From contig CANDFO010000061.1 of NCBI GenBank assembly GCA_947384055.1, forward strand, positions 1 through 14,439: a stretch of DNA of 14,439 nt. The letters are read 5' to 3'. Below the pieces are notes generated by a model, which saw nothing but the letters and a program-made list of their open reading frames with translations, ran no database searches and was not told where the DNA came from. Positions 5,940 to 12,672 of this stretch are shown one piece after another (the first letter of the stretch is position 1; each line of letters opens with the position of its first letter). The translations under genes were made by a program, and so were the position numbers. This DNA is from an uncultured Flavonifractor sp. (GTDB lineage Bacteria > Bacillota > Clostridia > Oscillospirales > Oscillospiraceae).

Positions 5940-7127
5940 TCAGGAAAAAGAATTGCGGTCCCGGAGCCAGCTGGGGAGAGAGCGCATTTTGATGCCGGAG
6001 ACGATGCCCATGGCGGCGTACATGGTGACAATGGAGGAACCTCCGGCACTGACAAAGGGGAGCGTCAGCCCCACCACGGGAAAAACATACAGGCACATGC
6101 CTACGTTTACCCCCACCTGGGCCAGGAGCATTCCGGCATAGCCCATGGCGATAAAAGCGCTCTGGGGGGAGCAGGCCCGCCGCGCTACCCATACGCACCG
6201 CATAATGATGCAAGCCAGCAGCGCCAGCAACACGACGCATCCCGCCAGGCCGAACTCCTCCCCGCAGACAGCGAAGATCTCATCGGTATACCGGGCGGGC
6301 AGGCTGGTATCAAATTCGCTCTGGGTCTGAATGCCCCTGCACCACCCCTGGCCGAACAGCCCGCCGCTGCCGATGGCCAGAATGCTGCGGGTCTGCTGCC
6401 AGCCGATGCCCTGGGTCTGGTTGTACAGGGTATCCGGGTTGCCCAGAATGTGGTCGATGACCACCGTAATCCGCTGGGCAAAGTACATGCCCGAAATACG
6501 GGGCCAGACCAGCGCGATTCCCGCCACGCACACCGCCAGCCCCAGCAGAAACCACCGCTTTTTGACGCCGGCGGCCCAGGCCATGACTACAAAAATCAGC
6601 AGGTAGGTCAGTCCCATGCCAAAATCCCCCGAGGCCCAGCTCAGCAGCGCAAAAATAAACAGCGTATGCCCGGCAATCTGCATCACCGACGACGGGCGGC
6701 TGATGCCCTTTTCCTGGAGCCGGGCCATCTGCCAGGCCAGCACCAGCACAAAGGACAGCTTGACAATCTCACCGGGCTGAAGGTTCACCGGAAAGCCGGG
6801 TATGCGGATCCAGCTGTCATTGCCGGTGTTGCTCACCACCTTCAGGGGAGTGCGCACCAGCAGGTTGAAGCCCACATTGAACACCAGCAGCAGCTTCCAC
6901 GACCGGCTGGTAAACAGCTCGATATCCACGGAGGACAAAAAAATATAGACCAGCACCCCCAGGCAGATGGCGGCGCACTGGACGATGATGTTGCGGTTGG
7001 AGTGCAGGTAACGGGTGGCGCTGTAGATAAGCACCAGACCATATCCGCTGGCCAGCAGACACAGGGAGAGCAGCAGCAGGTCCCCCTTGCGGAAAAACGC
7101 GCGCAGCGAGTCAGACAGCCAGGACAC
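5940..7127 (-). CDS. FtsW/RodA/SpoVE (SEDS) family peptidoglycan glycosyltransferase
   Basis: Integral membrane polymerase that extends glycan strands from lipid II together with a class B penicillin-binding protein. The start is chosen at the GTG at 7127 (395 residues) because GGAGG lies seven bases upstream; the in-frame ATGs at 7202 and 7142 have no ribosome site. About ten hydrophobic segments are spread over residues 15-380. Family motifs are NDSWIRIPGFPVNLQPGEIVKL (103-124), with Gly in place of the usual Ser in QPSE. RYTDEIFAVCGEEFGLAG (279-296) carries the catalytic-type Asp282, and LPFVSAGGSS (356-365) follows. RodA (elongation) versus FtsW/SpoVE (division or sporulation) cannot be settled here: no mre genes, penicillin-binding protein or murein cluster adjoins. 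It heads the leftward unit with miaA and is driven by the promoter at 7215-7243. Confidence 0.93.
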   Translation of the reverse strand: MSWLSDSLRAFFRKGDLLLLSLCLLASGYGLVLIYSATRYLHSNRNIIVQCAAICLGVLVYIFLSSVDIELFTSRSWKLLLVFNVGFNLLVRTPLKVVSNTGNDSWIRIPGFPVNLQPGEIVKLSFVLVLAWQMARLQEKGISRPSSVMQIAGHTLFIFALLSWASGDFGMGLTYLLIFVVMAWAAGVKKRWFLLGLAVCVAGIALVWPRISGMYFAQRITVVIDHILGNPDTLYNQTQGIGWQQTRSILAIGSGGLFGQGWCRGIQTQSEFDTSLPARYTDEIFAVCGEEFGLAGCVVLLALLACIIMRCVWVARRACSPQSAFIAMGYAGMLLAQVGVNVGMCLYVFPVVGLTLPFVSAGGSSIVTMYAAMGIVSGIKMRSLPSWLRDRNSFS

Positions 7128-7214
7128 CGCTCCACCTCCCATCGTTTCAGCGCCGGCCCTGCGCCGGGCCCCCGGCGGAGGCTTCCGGAGCTCCGGCTCC
7201 ATGTTTCGTAAAAA

Positions 7215-7243
7215 AGTATAACATCTTTTTTGCATTTGGTAAA
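7215..7243 (-). promoter_or_regulatory. Leftward sigma-A-type promoter for the SEDS gene and miaA
   Basis: On the minus strand TTTACC (complement of 7238-7243) is followed, after exactly 17 bases, by TATACT (complement of 7215-7220). TGT directly precedes it, making an extended -10. The start point would be near 7208, about 80 bases before the GTG at 7127. It overlaps the rightward promoter by 14 bases. Confidence 0.75.
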
Positions 7244-7283
7244 CGGGTGTGGTACAATAATTAAGGTAATTTTTACATTTGGT
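7227..7283 (+). repeat. 14-nt direct repeat bracketing the rightward promoter
   Basis: TTTTTGCATTTGGT (7227-7240) recurs as TTTTTACATTTGGT (7270-7283), 13 of 14 identical, with starts 43 bases apart (about four helical turns). The first copy covers the -35 boxes of both divergent promoters; the second lies just after the expected rightward start point. The spacing suits a pair of operators on one DNA face. Confidence 0.7.
7230..7258 (+). promoter_or_regulatory. Rightward sigma-A-type promoter for tsaE-tsaB-upp
   Basis: TTGCAT (7230-7235) and TACAAT (7253-7258) are separated by exactly 17 bases. The start point would be near 7265, giving a leader of about 34 nt to the tsaE ATG. Its -35 box lies inside the spacer of the leftward promoter, so RNA polymerase probably cannot occupy both at once. 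Confidence 0.82.
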
Positions 7284-7298
7284 GTTTAGAGGTGCCGC

Positions 7299-7727
7299 AT
7301 GGACTATATCACAAATACTCCCCAGGAGACCGAAGCCTTGGGTGAAGCGCTGGCCGCCCGGCTGGAACCCGGGGCGGTGGTAGCTTTCACGGGGGACCTG
7401 GGGGCGGGCAAAACCGCCTTTGTCCGGGGGCTGGCCCGGGGGCTGGGAATCCGGGAGCGGGTTACAAGCCCCACCTTCACCATCGTCAACGAGTACGAGG
7501 GGGGCCGCCTGCCCCTGTTCCACTTTGATATGTACCGCCTGGGCTCCTCCGACGAACTCTTTGACATCGGCTGGGAGGACTATCTGACCCGGGGTGGTAT
7601 CTGTGCTGTGGAGTGGAGCGAGCAGATCTCCGACGCCCTGGAGGGGGACGTTCTCCGGGTGGACATCCGCCGGGGGACCCACGACGGCCAGCGGCTCATC
7701 TCTATCACAGGGGGGTGCGGAAGGTGA
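7299..7727 (+). CDS. tsaE: tRNA t6A biosynthesis ATPase TsaE
   Basis: P-loop ATPase that works with TsaB and TsaD to add threonylcarbamoyl to A37 of ANN-decoding tRNAs. The protein has 142 residues, the normal family length. The ATG at 7299 is preceded by AGAGG (7288-7292), six bases away. The Walker A motif GDLGAGKT (32-39) is followed by FVRGLARGLGI. VTSPTFTIVNEYEG is the switch segment, and LFHFDMYRL and GICAVEWSEQI are the remaining hallmarks. It is first in a tightly packed unit: its stop overlaps the tsaB start by four bases (GTGA, 7724-7727). It is transcribed from the promoter at 7230-7258. Confidence 0.96.
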   Translation: MDYITNTPQETEALGEALAARLEPGAVVAFTGDLGAGKTAFVRGLARGLGIRERVTSPTFTIVNEYEGGRLPLFHFDMYRLGSSDELFDIGWEDYLTRGGICAVEWSEQISDALEGDVLRVDIRRGTHDGQRLISITGGCGR

Positions 7728-8440
7728 AGATTTTGGCGCTGGAGTCCTCCGCCGCGGCCTGCTCCGCGGCCCTGTGCCAGGAGGAAACGCTGCTGGCACA
7801 GTCCAGCCAGAACAGCGGCCTCACCCATTCCCGCACGCTGATGCCCATGGTGCGGGACCTGCTGAAAAACGCCGGGCATACCCTGGCGGAGGCGGACCTG
7901 GTCGCCGTAGCCGCGGGGCCCGGGTCCTTTACGGGCCTGCGCATTGGCATTGCCGCCGCCAAGGGGCTGGCCTGGGCCGCGGAAAAACCCTGCGCCGCCT
8001 GCTCCACACTGGAATCCATGGCCTGGCCCCTGGCCCACACCGGCCTGGAGATCTGCGCCGTTATGGACGCCCGGCGGAATCAGGTGTATAACGCCCGCTT
8101 CCGGGGAACCGGGGAGGGGCTCTTCCGGCTGTGTCCCGACCGGGCCATCTCTCTGGCCCAGCTGGGAACGGAGCTGAAAGAGGCAGGAGCACCGCAAATT
8201 TTGGTTGGAGACGGCGCAGTTTTGTGTTATACTGGTCTCCAGGAGCTGGGGCTGGACCTGCGCCTGGCGCCGCCTCACCTGCGTTTTCAGAGCGCGTGGG
8301 GCGTGGCGCGGTGCGCCTTGGAGCTGGCCCGGGCCGGGGCGCTTACCACCGCCGCCGCCCTCACGCCCAATTACCTCCGGCTCTCCCAGGCGGAGCGGGA
8401 GCGGCTGGAAAAACAAATGCAAAGGGGAATCACACCATGA
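7724..8440 (+). CDS. tsaB: tRNA t6A biosynthesis scaffold protein TsaB
   Basis: Inactive ASKHA-fold partner of TsaD, needed for the t6A37 modification of tRNA. The 238-residue reading begins at the GTG at 7724 (protein start MKILALESSAAACSAAL), which overlaps the tsaE stop; the G-rich stretch upstream is a weak ribosome site, consistent with translational coupling. The frame is open further upstream, but those codons lie inside tsaE and do not resemble the family. The hallmark GPGSFTGLRIGIAAAKGLAW is intact. The usual followers rimI and tsaD are missing; upp comes next, its ATG overlapping the tsaB stop (ATGA, 8437-8440). A possible internal promoter lies inside this gene at 8205-8233. tsaD must be encoded elsewhere. 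Confidence 0.95.
   Translation: MKILALESSAAACSAALCQEETLLAQSSQNSGLTHSRTLMPMVRDLLKNAGHTLAEADLVAVAAGPGSFTGLRIGIAAAKGLAWAAEKPCAACSTLESMAWPLAHTGLEICAVMDARRNQVYNARFRGTGEGLFRLCPDRAISLAQLGTELKEAGAPQILVGDGAVLCYTGLQELGLDLRLAPPHLRFQSAWGVARCALELARAGALTTAAALTPNYLRLSQAERERLEKQMQRGITP
8205..8233 (+). promoter_or_regulatory. Possible internal promoter inside tsaB reading toward upp
   Basis: The extended -10 TGTTATACT (8225-8233) stands out from the surrounding GC-rich code. TTGGAG (8205-8210) lies 17 bases upstream of the TATACT hexamer, a moderate -35. It would give upp its own transcript, with a start near 8240 and about 200 nt of leader lying within tsaB. Confidence 0.35.
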
Positions 8441-9072
8441 ACATGGAAAAGGTACACATTCTGGACCACCCGCTTCTCCAGCATAAGCTCACCATCCTCC
8501 GGGACGCGAATACCGGCGTCAAGGATTTCCGCCAGGTGGTTTCTGAGATTGCCACCCTCATGTGTTATGAGGCCACCCGTGACCTGCCCCTGGAGGATGT
8601 GGAGGTTACAACTCCCATCACCACCGCAAAATTCAAGAGCATCTCCGGCAAAAAGCTGGCCATTGTCCCCGTGCTCCGGGCCGGCCTGGGTATGGTGGAC
8701 GGCATTCTCACCCTGCTTCCCTCGGTAAAGGTGGGGCACATCGGCCTCTATCGGGACCCGGAGACCCTGGAGCCGGTGGAATACTACTGTAAAATGCCCA
8801 GCGACATCGCGGAGCGGGATGTGATTATCCTGGACCCCATGCTGGCCACCGGCGGTTCCGCCTCCGCCGCGATTCAGTTTATTAAAAATTATGAGGTCAA
8901 GCACATCAAGCTTATGAATATCATCGCCGCCCCGGAGGGCATCGAGCGGGTTCAGCACGACCATCCCGACGTGGACATCTACTGCGCCGCCCTGGACAGG
9001 GAGCTCAACGACCACGGCTATATCGTCCCCGGCCTGGGGGACGCCGGAGACCGGATTTTCGGAACCAAATAA
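8437..9072 (+). CDS. upp: Uracil phosphoribosyltransferase
   Basis: Cytosolic salvage enzyme making UMP and pyrophosphate from uracil and PRPP. The 211 residues match the usual length of about 209. The ATG at 8437 has AAAGGGG (8421-8427) nine bases upstream and overlaps the tsaB stop. The N-terminus reads VHILDHPLLQHKLTILRD, and the substrate-side PVLRAGLGMVDGIL is present. The PRPP loop is DPMLATGGSASAA, and the uracil-binding end YIVPGLGDAGDRIFGTK is complete. Placement after tsaB is not the common arrangement; upp is more often near glyA, atp or pyrimidine genes. It ends at a strong terminator, closing the tsaE-tsaB-upp unit. Confidence 0.98.
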   Translation: MNMEKVHILDHPLLQHKLTILRDANTGVKDFRQVVSEIATLMCYEATRDLPLEDVEVTTPITTAKFKSISGKKLAIVPVLRAGLGMVDGILTLLPSVKVGHIGLYRDPETLEPVEYYCKMPSDIAERDVIILDPMLATGGSASAAIQFIKNYEVKHIKLMNIIAAPEGIERVQHDHPDVDIYCAALDRELNDHGYIVPGLGDAGDRIFGTK

Positions 9073-9083
9073 ACGGCAGAGGA

Positions 9084-9120
9084 CTGCCGGACCTGCCGCG
9101 GACAGGTCCGGCGGTTTTTT
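9084..9120 (+). terminator. Rho-independent terminator after upp
   Basis: A 12-bp stem pairs 9084-9095 with 9103-9114, with one G-U pair. It has a 7-nt loop and is followed at once by six T (9115-9120). It begins 12 bases after the upp stop codon. Confidence 0.95.
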
Positions 9121-9164
9121 GCGGAGGCGTCCGGCGTCCACAGTCCGCAGTGCGGCGGGGATGC

Positions 9165-9193
9165 TTGAAATATGCCGGTGTCCGGGTTAAAAT
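9165..9193 (+). promoter_or_regulatory. Strong sigma-A-type promoter for cinA
   Basis: TTGAAA (9165-9170) and TAAAAT (9188-9193) are separated by exactly 17 bases, each one base from consensus. They lie just past the upp terminator, in GC-rich surroundings. The start point would be near 9200. No com-box-like competence promoter was recognised. Confidence 0.8.
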
Positions 9194-9199
9194 ATGGTC

Positions 9200-9341
9200 A
9201 GACCGCGCGGAGCTCTCCCGCCCGCGGGCCGGCGCTTCCCTCCCTCAGGGCCGGTCCAGTCAGGTATAAACAGGCATGGAAGCCGCGCATACTCCCCATA
9301 GCTCCAATCAGCCATCAAATGGATTACAATAAGGAGGGCTT
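9200..9341 (+). other. Untranslated leader of cinA
   Basis: About 140 bases between the predicted start point and the cinA ATG. The first half is very GC-rich, with GGCCGG occurring twice (near 9214 and 9250) and a CCCGCGGG palindrome. The second half is AT-richer up to the ribosome site. An open frame runs through it into cinA in another frame, but it has no ribosome site and no recognisable domain. I recognise no known riboswitch or T-box here. Confidence 0.4.
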
Positions 9342-10601
9342 ATGTCACACACCGCAGAACTCATCGCCGTAGGTACGGAATTGCTGCTGGGCAACATCTC
9401 CAACACCGACGGGCAGATGCTCTCCCAGGGCCTGTCGGCTCTGGGCATTAACGTCTATTACCATACGGTAGTGGGCGACAATCCCCAGCGGCTGAAAGAC
9501 GCCGTCAATCTGGCCAAAACCCGTGCGGATATCATCATCACCACCGGAGGGCTGGGCCCCACCTGCGACGACCTGACCAAAAACGTCCTGGCGGAGTGCT
9601 TTGGCAGACGTCTGGTCCGGGACGAGGCGTCTGTCCGCCGCATTGAAGCATACTTCCGGGGACTGGGCCGTACGGCGATTACAGAGAACAACTACCAGCA
9701 GGCCATGCTCCCCGAGGGATGCACCGTCCTGGCCAACGATTGGGGCACCGCCCCCGGCGTGGCGTTCGAGGCCGACGGCGTCCACGTGGTTATGCTCCCC
9801 GGACCGCCCAGGGAGTGCCGGGCCATGTTTGAGCACCGGGCCATTCCCTATCTGAAAGGCCTGTCCTCCGGGGCCATTGTCTCCCGCTCCCTGCGGCTGT
9901 TTGGCATCGGGGAGGCGGCGGTGGAGGCCAGGCTCCGGGACCGGATGAACGCCATGACCAACCCCACCCTGGCCCCCTACGCCAAGGAGGGGGAGGTGGA
10001 GCTGCGCATCACCGCACGGGCGGACACCGAGGCGGAGGCCCAGGCCCTCATCACCCCCGTGGAAGGGGAGCTGCGGGACCTGCTGGGCCCCCTGGTCTAC
10101 GGGGCCGACGTGCCCTCCCTGGAGGCGGTGGTGCTGGAGCTGCTGAACCAAAAGGGACTCACCCTGGGCTCCGCCGAAAGCTGCACCGGCGGGCTCATCG
10201 CCAAGCGCATGACGGACCTCCCCGGAGCGTCGGCGGTCTTTCGGGGCGGCGTGGTCAGCTACGCCACGCAGGTCAAGCACACCCTCCTGGGCGTGCCGGA
10301 GGACCTGCTGGAGGAATTCGGCGCGGTGTCCGACCCCGTCGCCCGGGCAATGGCAGAGGGAGCCCGGCGGGTCCTGGACTGCGACCTGGCGGTGTCCGCC
10401 ACCGGCGTGGCCGGGCCGGACCCCGATGAGCGGGGCAATCCGGTGGGGCTGATTTTTGTGGCTTTGGCCGCCCCCGAGGGGGTCTGGGTCCGGCGGCTCC
10501 AGGCCGGGAACATTCGGGAGCGCAGCCGCACGCTGGCGGCCAGCCACTGCTTTGACCTGGTCCGGCGGTATCTGGAGGGCCTGCCGCTGGACATCGGCTA
10601 A
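9342..10601 (+). CDS. cinA: CinA: competence/damage-inducible protein with C-terminal NMN amidohydrolase domain
   Basis: A two-domain protein of 419 residues, full length for the family. AGGAGG (9332-9337) lies four bases before the ATG, a little close but the only good site. Residues 4-171 are the MoaB/MogA-like (COG1058) domain: AELIAVGTELLLGNISNTDG, TTGGLGPTCDDLT (67-79), and VMLPGPPRECRAMF. Residues about 258-412 are the PncC domain, which removes the amide from nicotinamide mononucleotide for pyridine nucleotide recycling. It shows GSAESCTGG (276-284) with the catalytic-type Ser280, VVSYATQVKHTLLGV (304-318) with Tyr307 and Lys312, and SATGVAGPD (352-360). The N-terminal domain is linked in other species to ADP-ribose pyrophosphatase activity. 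recA, the frequent downstream partner, is not here. The gene appears to be transcribed alone. Confidence 0.95.
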   Translation: MSHTAELIAVGTELLLGNISNTDGQMLSQGLSALGINVYYHTVVGDNPQRLKDAVNLAKTRADIIITTGGLGPTCDDLTKNVLAECFGRRLVRDEASVRRIEAYFRGLGRTAITENNYQQAMLPEGCTVLANDWGTAPGVAFEADGVHVVMLPGPPRECRAMFEHRAIPYLKGLSSGAIVSRSLRLFGIGEAAVEARLRDRMNAMTNPTLAPYAKEGEVELRITARADTEAEAQALITPVEGELRDLLGPLVYGADVPSLEAVVLELLNQKGLTLGSAESCTGGLIAKRMTDLPGASAVFRGGVVSYATQVKHTLLGVPEDLLEEFGAVSDPVARAMAEGARRVLDCDLAVSATGVAGPDPDERGNPVGLIFVALAAPEGVWVRRLQAGNIRERSRTLAASHCFDLVRRYLEGLPLDIG

Positions 10602-10636
10602 CCCGCACCGCATACCCGGCGCCGCCCTGAGCAAGC

Positions 10637-10697
10637 GCTTCCTTTAATCAAATTTTAAGGAAGCCTAAATTCCATTTTAGCGGCAGTCCTGTATACT
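10637..10697 (+). promoter_or_regulatory. AT-rich promoter region with nested inverted repeats, ahead of the two-component operon
   Basis: A clear -10 box TATACT (10692-10697) has no good -35 at the right distance. Instead an AT-rich island lies upstream. It holds an 8-bp perfect inverted repeat GCTTCCTT/AAGGAAGC (10637-10644 and 10657-10664). It also holds CTAAA/TTTAG (10665-10669 and 10676-10680), and ATTTTA occurs twice, 22 bases apart (10652 and 10674). A weak -35 with repeats spaced by two helical turns suits activation by an OmpR-type regulator, which this operon encodes. The first inverted repeat could instead serve as a poor terminator for cinA; no T run follows it. Confidence 0.5.
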
Positions 10698-10732
10698 GAT
10701 GCTACAGAAATGCCGGGAAAGGAAGTGGTCCT

Positions 10733-11380
10733 GTGGCGGTGACGCTGGAGCAGGTGGAGAAATTGCGGGAAAAGGCGGGACTGACCTATGAAGAGGCCCG
10801 CCGGGTGCTGGAGCAGGCCGGCGGAGACCTGCTGGAGGCGCTGATTCAGCTGGAGCGGCAGGGGAGGCTGGACTCCGGCGGCGCCCGCTATACCACCCGG
10901 CCTGCCGGAGCGGAGACTCCCCGGCCGGGAACGCCGCCCCCCGCCGGGCCGGGCCGGGAGGCCAAGCCCCGGGGCTTGGTTCTGGCCGCGGGAAGCAGGC
11001 GGGAGCGGGGGAGGGCGGAAGGCAGACCCTCCGGCTTTCGGGAACAGCTGCGGGAGCTGCTGACGGCCGGTCTGGACCTGCTGCGGCACTCCACCGTCAA
11101 CCAATTCCAGGTATGGCGGAAGGATGAGATGATGACCTCCATGCCTGTGCTCATTCTGATTCTGCTGGTGGCGGCGGCCTTTTGGATCTCCGTTCCCCTG
11201 CTGGTAGTAGGTCTCTTTTTTGACTGCAGGTACCGCTTCGCCGGCCCCGACCTGGACGGCGGCAAGGTGAGAGAGACCATGGACCGGGTATCCGATGGCA
11301 TCCACGGCGTTGTGAATCAGGTCAAGGAGGAATTCCACCGGGCCGCACGCCGGGACGAGACGGACCGGAAGGAAAAATAA
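10733..11380 (+). CDS. UBA-like and DUF4342 membrane protein
   Basis: A 215-residue protein starting at the GTG at 10733, with AAAGGA (10718-10723) nine bases upstream. Residues 4-43 form a UBA/EF-Ts-N-like three-helix domain (EKAGLTYEEARRVLEQAGGDLLEALIQLE). About residues 50-100 are Pro/Arg/Gly-rich and likely disordered. From about 120 comes a DUF4342-type segment: NQFQVWRKDEMM, then a single membrane span (137-163), then DCRYRFAGPDL. An amphipathic, charged helix ends in DRKEK. It is first in the operon with the response regulator, flavodoxin and kinase genes. Function is unknown. The layout suggests a membrane-tethered adaptor whose UBA-like head binds a partner, as inference. A hairpin at 11390-11409 separates it from the next gene. 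Confidence 0.78.
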   Translation: MAVTLEQVEKLREKAGLTYEEARRVLEQAGGDLLEALIQLERQGRLDSGGARYTTRPAGAETPRPGTPPPAGPGREAKPRGLVLAAGSRRERGRAEGRPSGFREQLRELLTAGLDLLRHSTVNQFQVWRKDEMMTSMPVLILILLVAAAFWISVPLLVVGLFFDCRYRFAGPDLDGGKVRETMDRVSDGIHGVVNQVKEEFHRAARRDETDRKEK

Positions 11381-11389
11381 CGGCGAAGA

Positions 11390-11409
11390 CGTCCGGCTCA
11401 GGCCGGACG
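11390..11409 (+). other. Intercistronic hairpin before the response regulator
   Basis: CGTCCGGC (11390-11397) and GCCGGACG (11402-11409) form a perfect 8-bp GC-rich stem with a TCAG loop. No T run follows, so it is not a standard terminator. It lies a few bases upstream of the GGAGG ribosome site (11414-11418) of the next gene. It may tune mRNA stability or translation of the operon's downstream part. Confidence 0.5.
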
Positions 11410-11428
11410 GAATGGAGGACGGGGCGCA

Positions 11429-12115
11429 ATGGGAGAAAAACTGCTGCTGATTGAGGATGAGGAGAAACTGGCCCGGATGGTGGAGCTGGAGCTCCAGTAC
11501 GAGGGCTACCAGGTAGAGAAGGCCTTTGACGGCCGGACCGGACTGGACCGGGCGCTGTCCGGAGAATTCAGCCTGATTCTGCTGGATATCATGCTCCCCG
11601 CCCTGTCCGGCATGGAGGTGCTCCGCCGCCTGCGGAAGGAGAGCCAGGTGCCCGTTATCATGCTCACCGCCAGGGATACAGTGGTGGACAAGGTCTCCGG
11701 CCTGGACATGGGGGCCGACGACTACATTACAAAGCCCTTTGCCATTGAGGAGCTGCTGGCCCGCATCCGGGCGGCCCTGCGCAAGCATCCCGCCCCGTCT
11801 GTCCAGGAGGAGCGCCGGCTCCTGACGGCAAAAAACCTCACCATGGACACCGACCGCCACGAGGTGGCGGTGGACGGTCAGGCGGTGGAGCTTACCCGGC
11901 GGGAGTTTGACCTTCTGCACTACCTGCTGGAAAACAAGGATCGGGTCATCTCCCGGGAATCCCTGCTGGACCATGTATGGGGATTTGACTTTGTGGGGGA
12001 GACCAACGCCGTGGACGTATACATCCGCTTTCTGCGCTCCAAGATTGACGAGCGGTTCGGCATCAAGCTGATCCACACCGTCCGGGGCGTGGGGTATGTG
12101 ATTCGGGAGGAGTGA
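11429..12115 (+). CDS. OmpR/PhoB-family response regulator
   Basis: A 228-residue DNA-binding response regulator. The receiver domain (3-118) has the acidic pocket Glu9-Asp10, phosphoacceptor Asp53 (LLLDIMLPALSG), Thr80 and Lys102 (TKPF). Residues about 130-228 are the winged-helix effector: LTRREFDLLHYLLENKDRVISRE, DHVWGFDF, and the closing VDVYIRFLRSKID...HTVRGVGYVIRE. All signature residues are intact, so it should be phosphorylated by the kinase two genes downstream. GGAGG (11414-11418) lies ten bases before the ATG. The promoter upstream of the operon has repeats that could be its own site. The regulon cannot be inferred from sequence. Adjacent genes point to envelope or redox signalling. 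Confidence 0.96.
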   Translation: MGEKLLLIEDEEKLARMVELELQYEGYQVEKAFDGRTGLDRALSGEFSLILLDIMLPALSGMEVLRRLRKESQVPVIMLTARDTVVDKVSGLDMGADDYITKPFAIEELLARIRAALRKHPAPSVQEERRLLTAKNLTMDTDRHEVAVDGQAVELTRREFDLLHYLLENKDRVISRESLLDHVWGFDFVGETNAVDVYIRFLRSKIDERFGIKLIHTVRGVGYVIREE

Positions 12116-12120
12116 AAGTC

Positions 12121-12627
12121 GTGAATGCACAGGCCATTGTCTATACCAGCGCCACCGGCTTCACCGGGCGGTACGCCGGGCTGCTGGCGGAGGCCTCCGG
12201 ACTTCCGGCGCACCCTCTGGAGCAGGCCGTGAAAGCGCTGGACTCCAACACGCGGGTGCTCTTCCTGGGCTGGCTGTGCGCCGGGAATATTCAGGGGCTT
12301 GCCAGAGCCGCCCGGCGCTTTGATGTCCGGGCCGTCTGCGCCGTAGGGATGTCCCCGCCGGACCCCGCCTACATTGCAAAGCTCCGCCGGCCGGAAACGC
12401 TCCGGGAGACCCCGCTGTTTTATCTGCGGGGCGGGTACGCACCGGAGCGGCTGAGGGGTATCTATAAGCCCATGATGGCATTTATGACAAAGGCTGTCAC
12501 TCGCGCGCCGGCCAAATCCCCTCAGGAGAAATCCATGCAGGAGGCCTTCCTCTCCGGCGGGGACTGGGTCTCCCCGGAGGCGCTGGCCCCGGTGATGAAC
12601 TGGCTGGAGGCCGGTTCCCTTTCCTGA
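12121..12627 (+). CDS. Flavodoxin-like protein encoded between response regulator and kinase
   Basis: A 168-residue protein. The GTG at 12121 is chosen because GGAGG (12106-12110) lies ten bases upstream; a GTG at 12112 overlapping the previous stop would sit only one base from that site. The N-terminal strand and loop IVYTSATGFTGRYAGLLAE (6-24) match the flavodoxin FMN-phosphate loop (T-x-T-G-x-T type). VLFLGWLCAGNIQGL (47-60) resembles the second flavin-loop region, and AVCAVGMSP (71-79) is the next strand. The C-terminal third carries the helix PEERLRG-like stretch and ends in a Trp-containing helix. It looks like a flavodoxin-domain (HemG-like) family member, with FMN binding plausible but not certain. 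Its position, five bases after the response regulator and 45 before the kinase, suggests a role in that signalling pathway. Redox input is an attractive idea, not shown. Confidence 0.75.
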   Translation: MNAQAIVYTSATGFTGRYAGLLAEASGLPAHPLEQAVKALDSNTRVLFLGWLCAGNIQGLARAARRFDVRAVCAVGMSPPDPAYIAKLRRPETLRETPLFYLRGGYAPERLRGIYKPMMAFMTKAVTRAPAKSPQEKSMQEAFLSGGDWVSPEALAPVMNWLEAGSLS

Positions 12628-12672
12628 AAACCGCCGGCACTTCCGGACGGGACGGGAGAAAGGAGGAGACCC

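Noticed and set aside
7128..7202. Upstream ATGs (7202 and 7142) for the SEDS protein
   Set aside because: Neither has a ribosome site. The 7202 start would be only about six bases from the predicted transcript start. GGAGG positions the GTG at 7127.
5940..7211. Long open frames opposite the SEDS, miaA, cinA and kinase genes
   Set aside because: They are antisense shadows from GC-rich codon bias: low-complexity His/Gln/Gly/Pro-rich translations without domains or ribosome sites.
9172..9372. 66-codon open frame between upp and cinA
   Set aside because: No ribosome site, composition like a chance frame in GC-rich DNA, overlap with the cinA start, and no recognisable domain.
12112..12120. GTG at 12112 as start of the flavodoxin-like gene (4-base overlap with the response regulator)
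   Set aside because: The GGAGG at 12106-12110 would be one base away; it is ten bases from the GTG at 12121. The three codons make little difference, so this is not certain.
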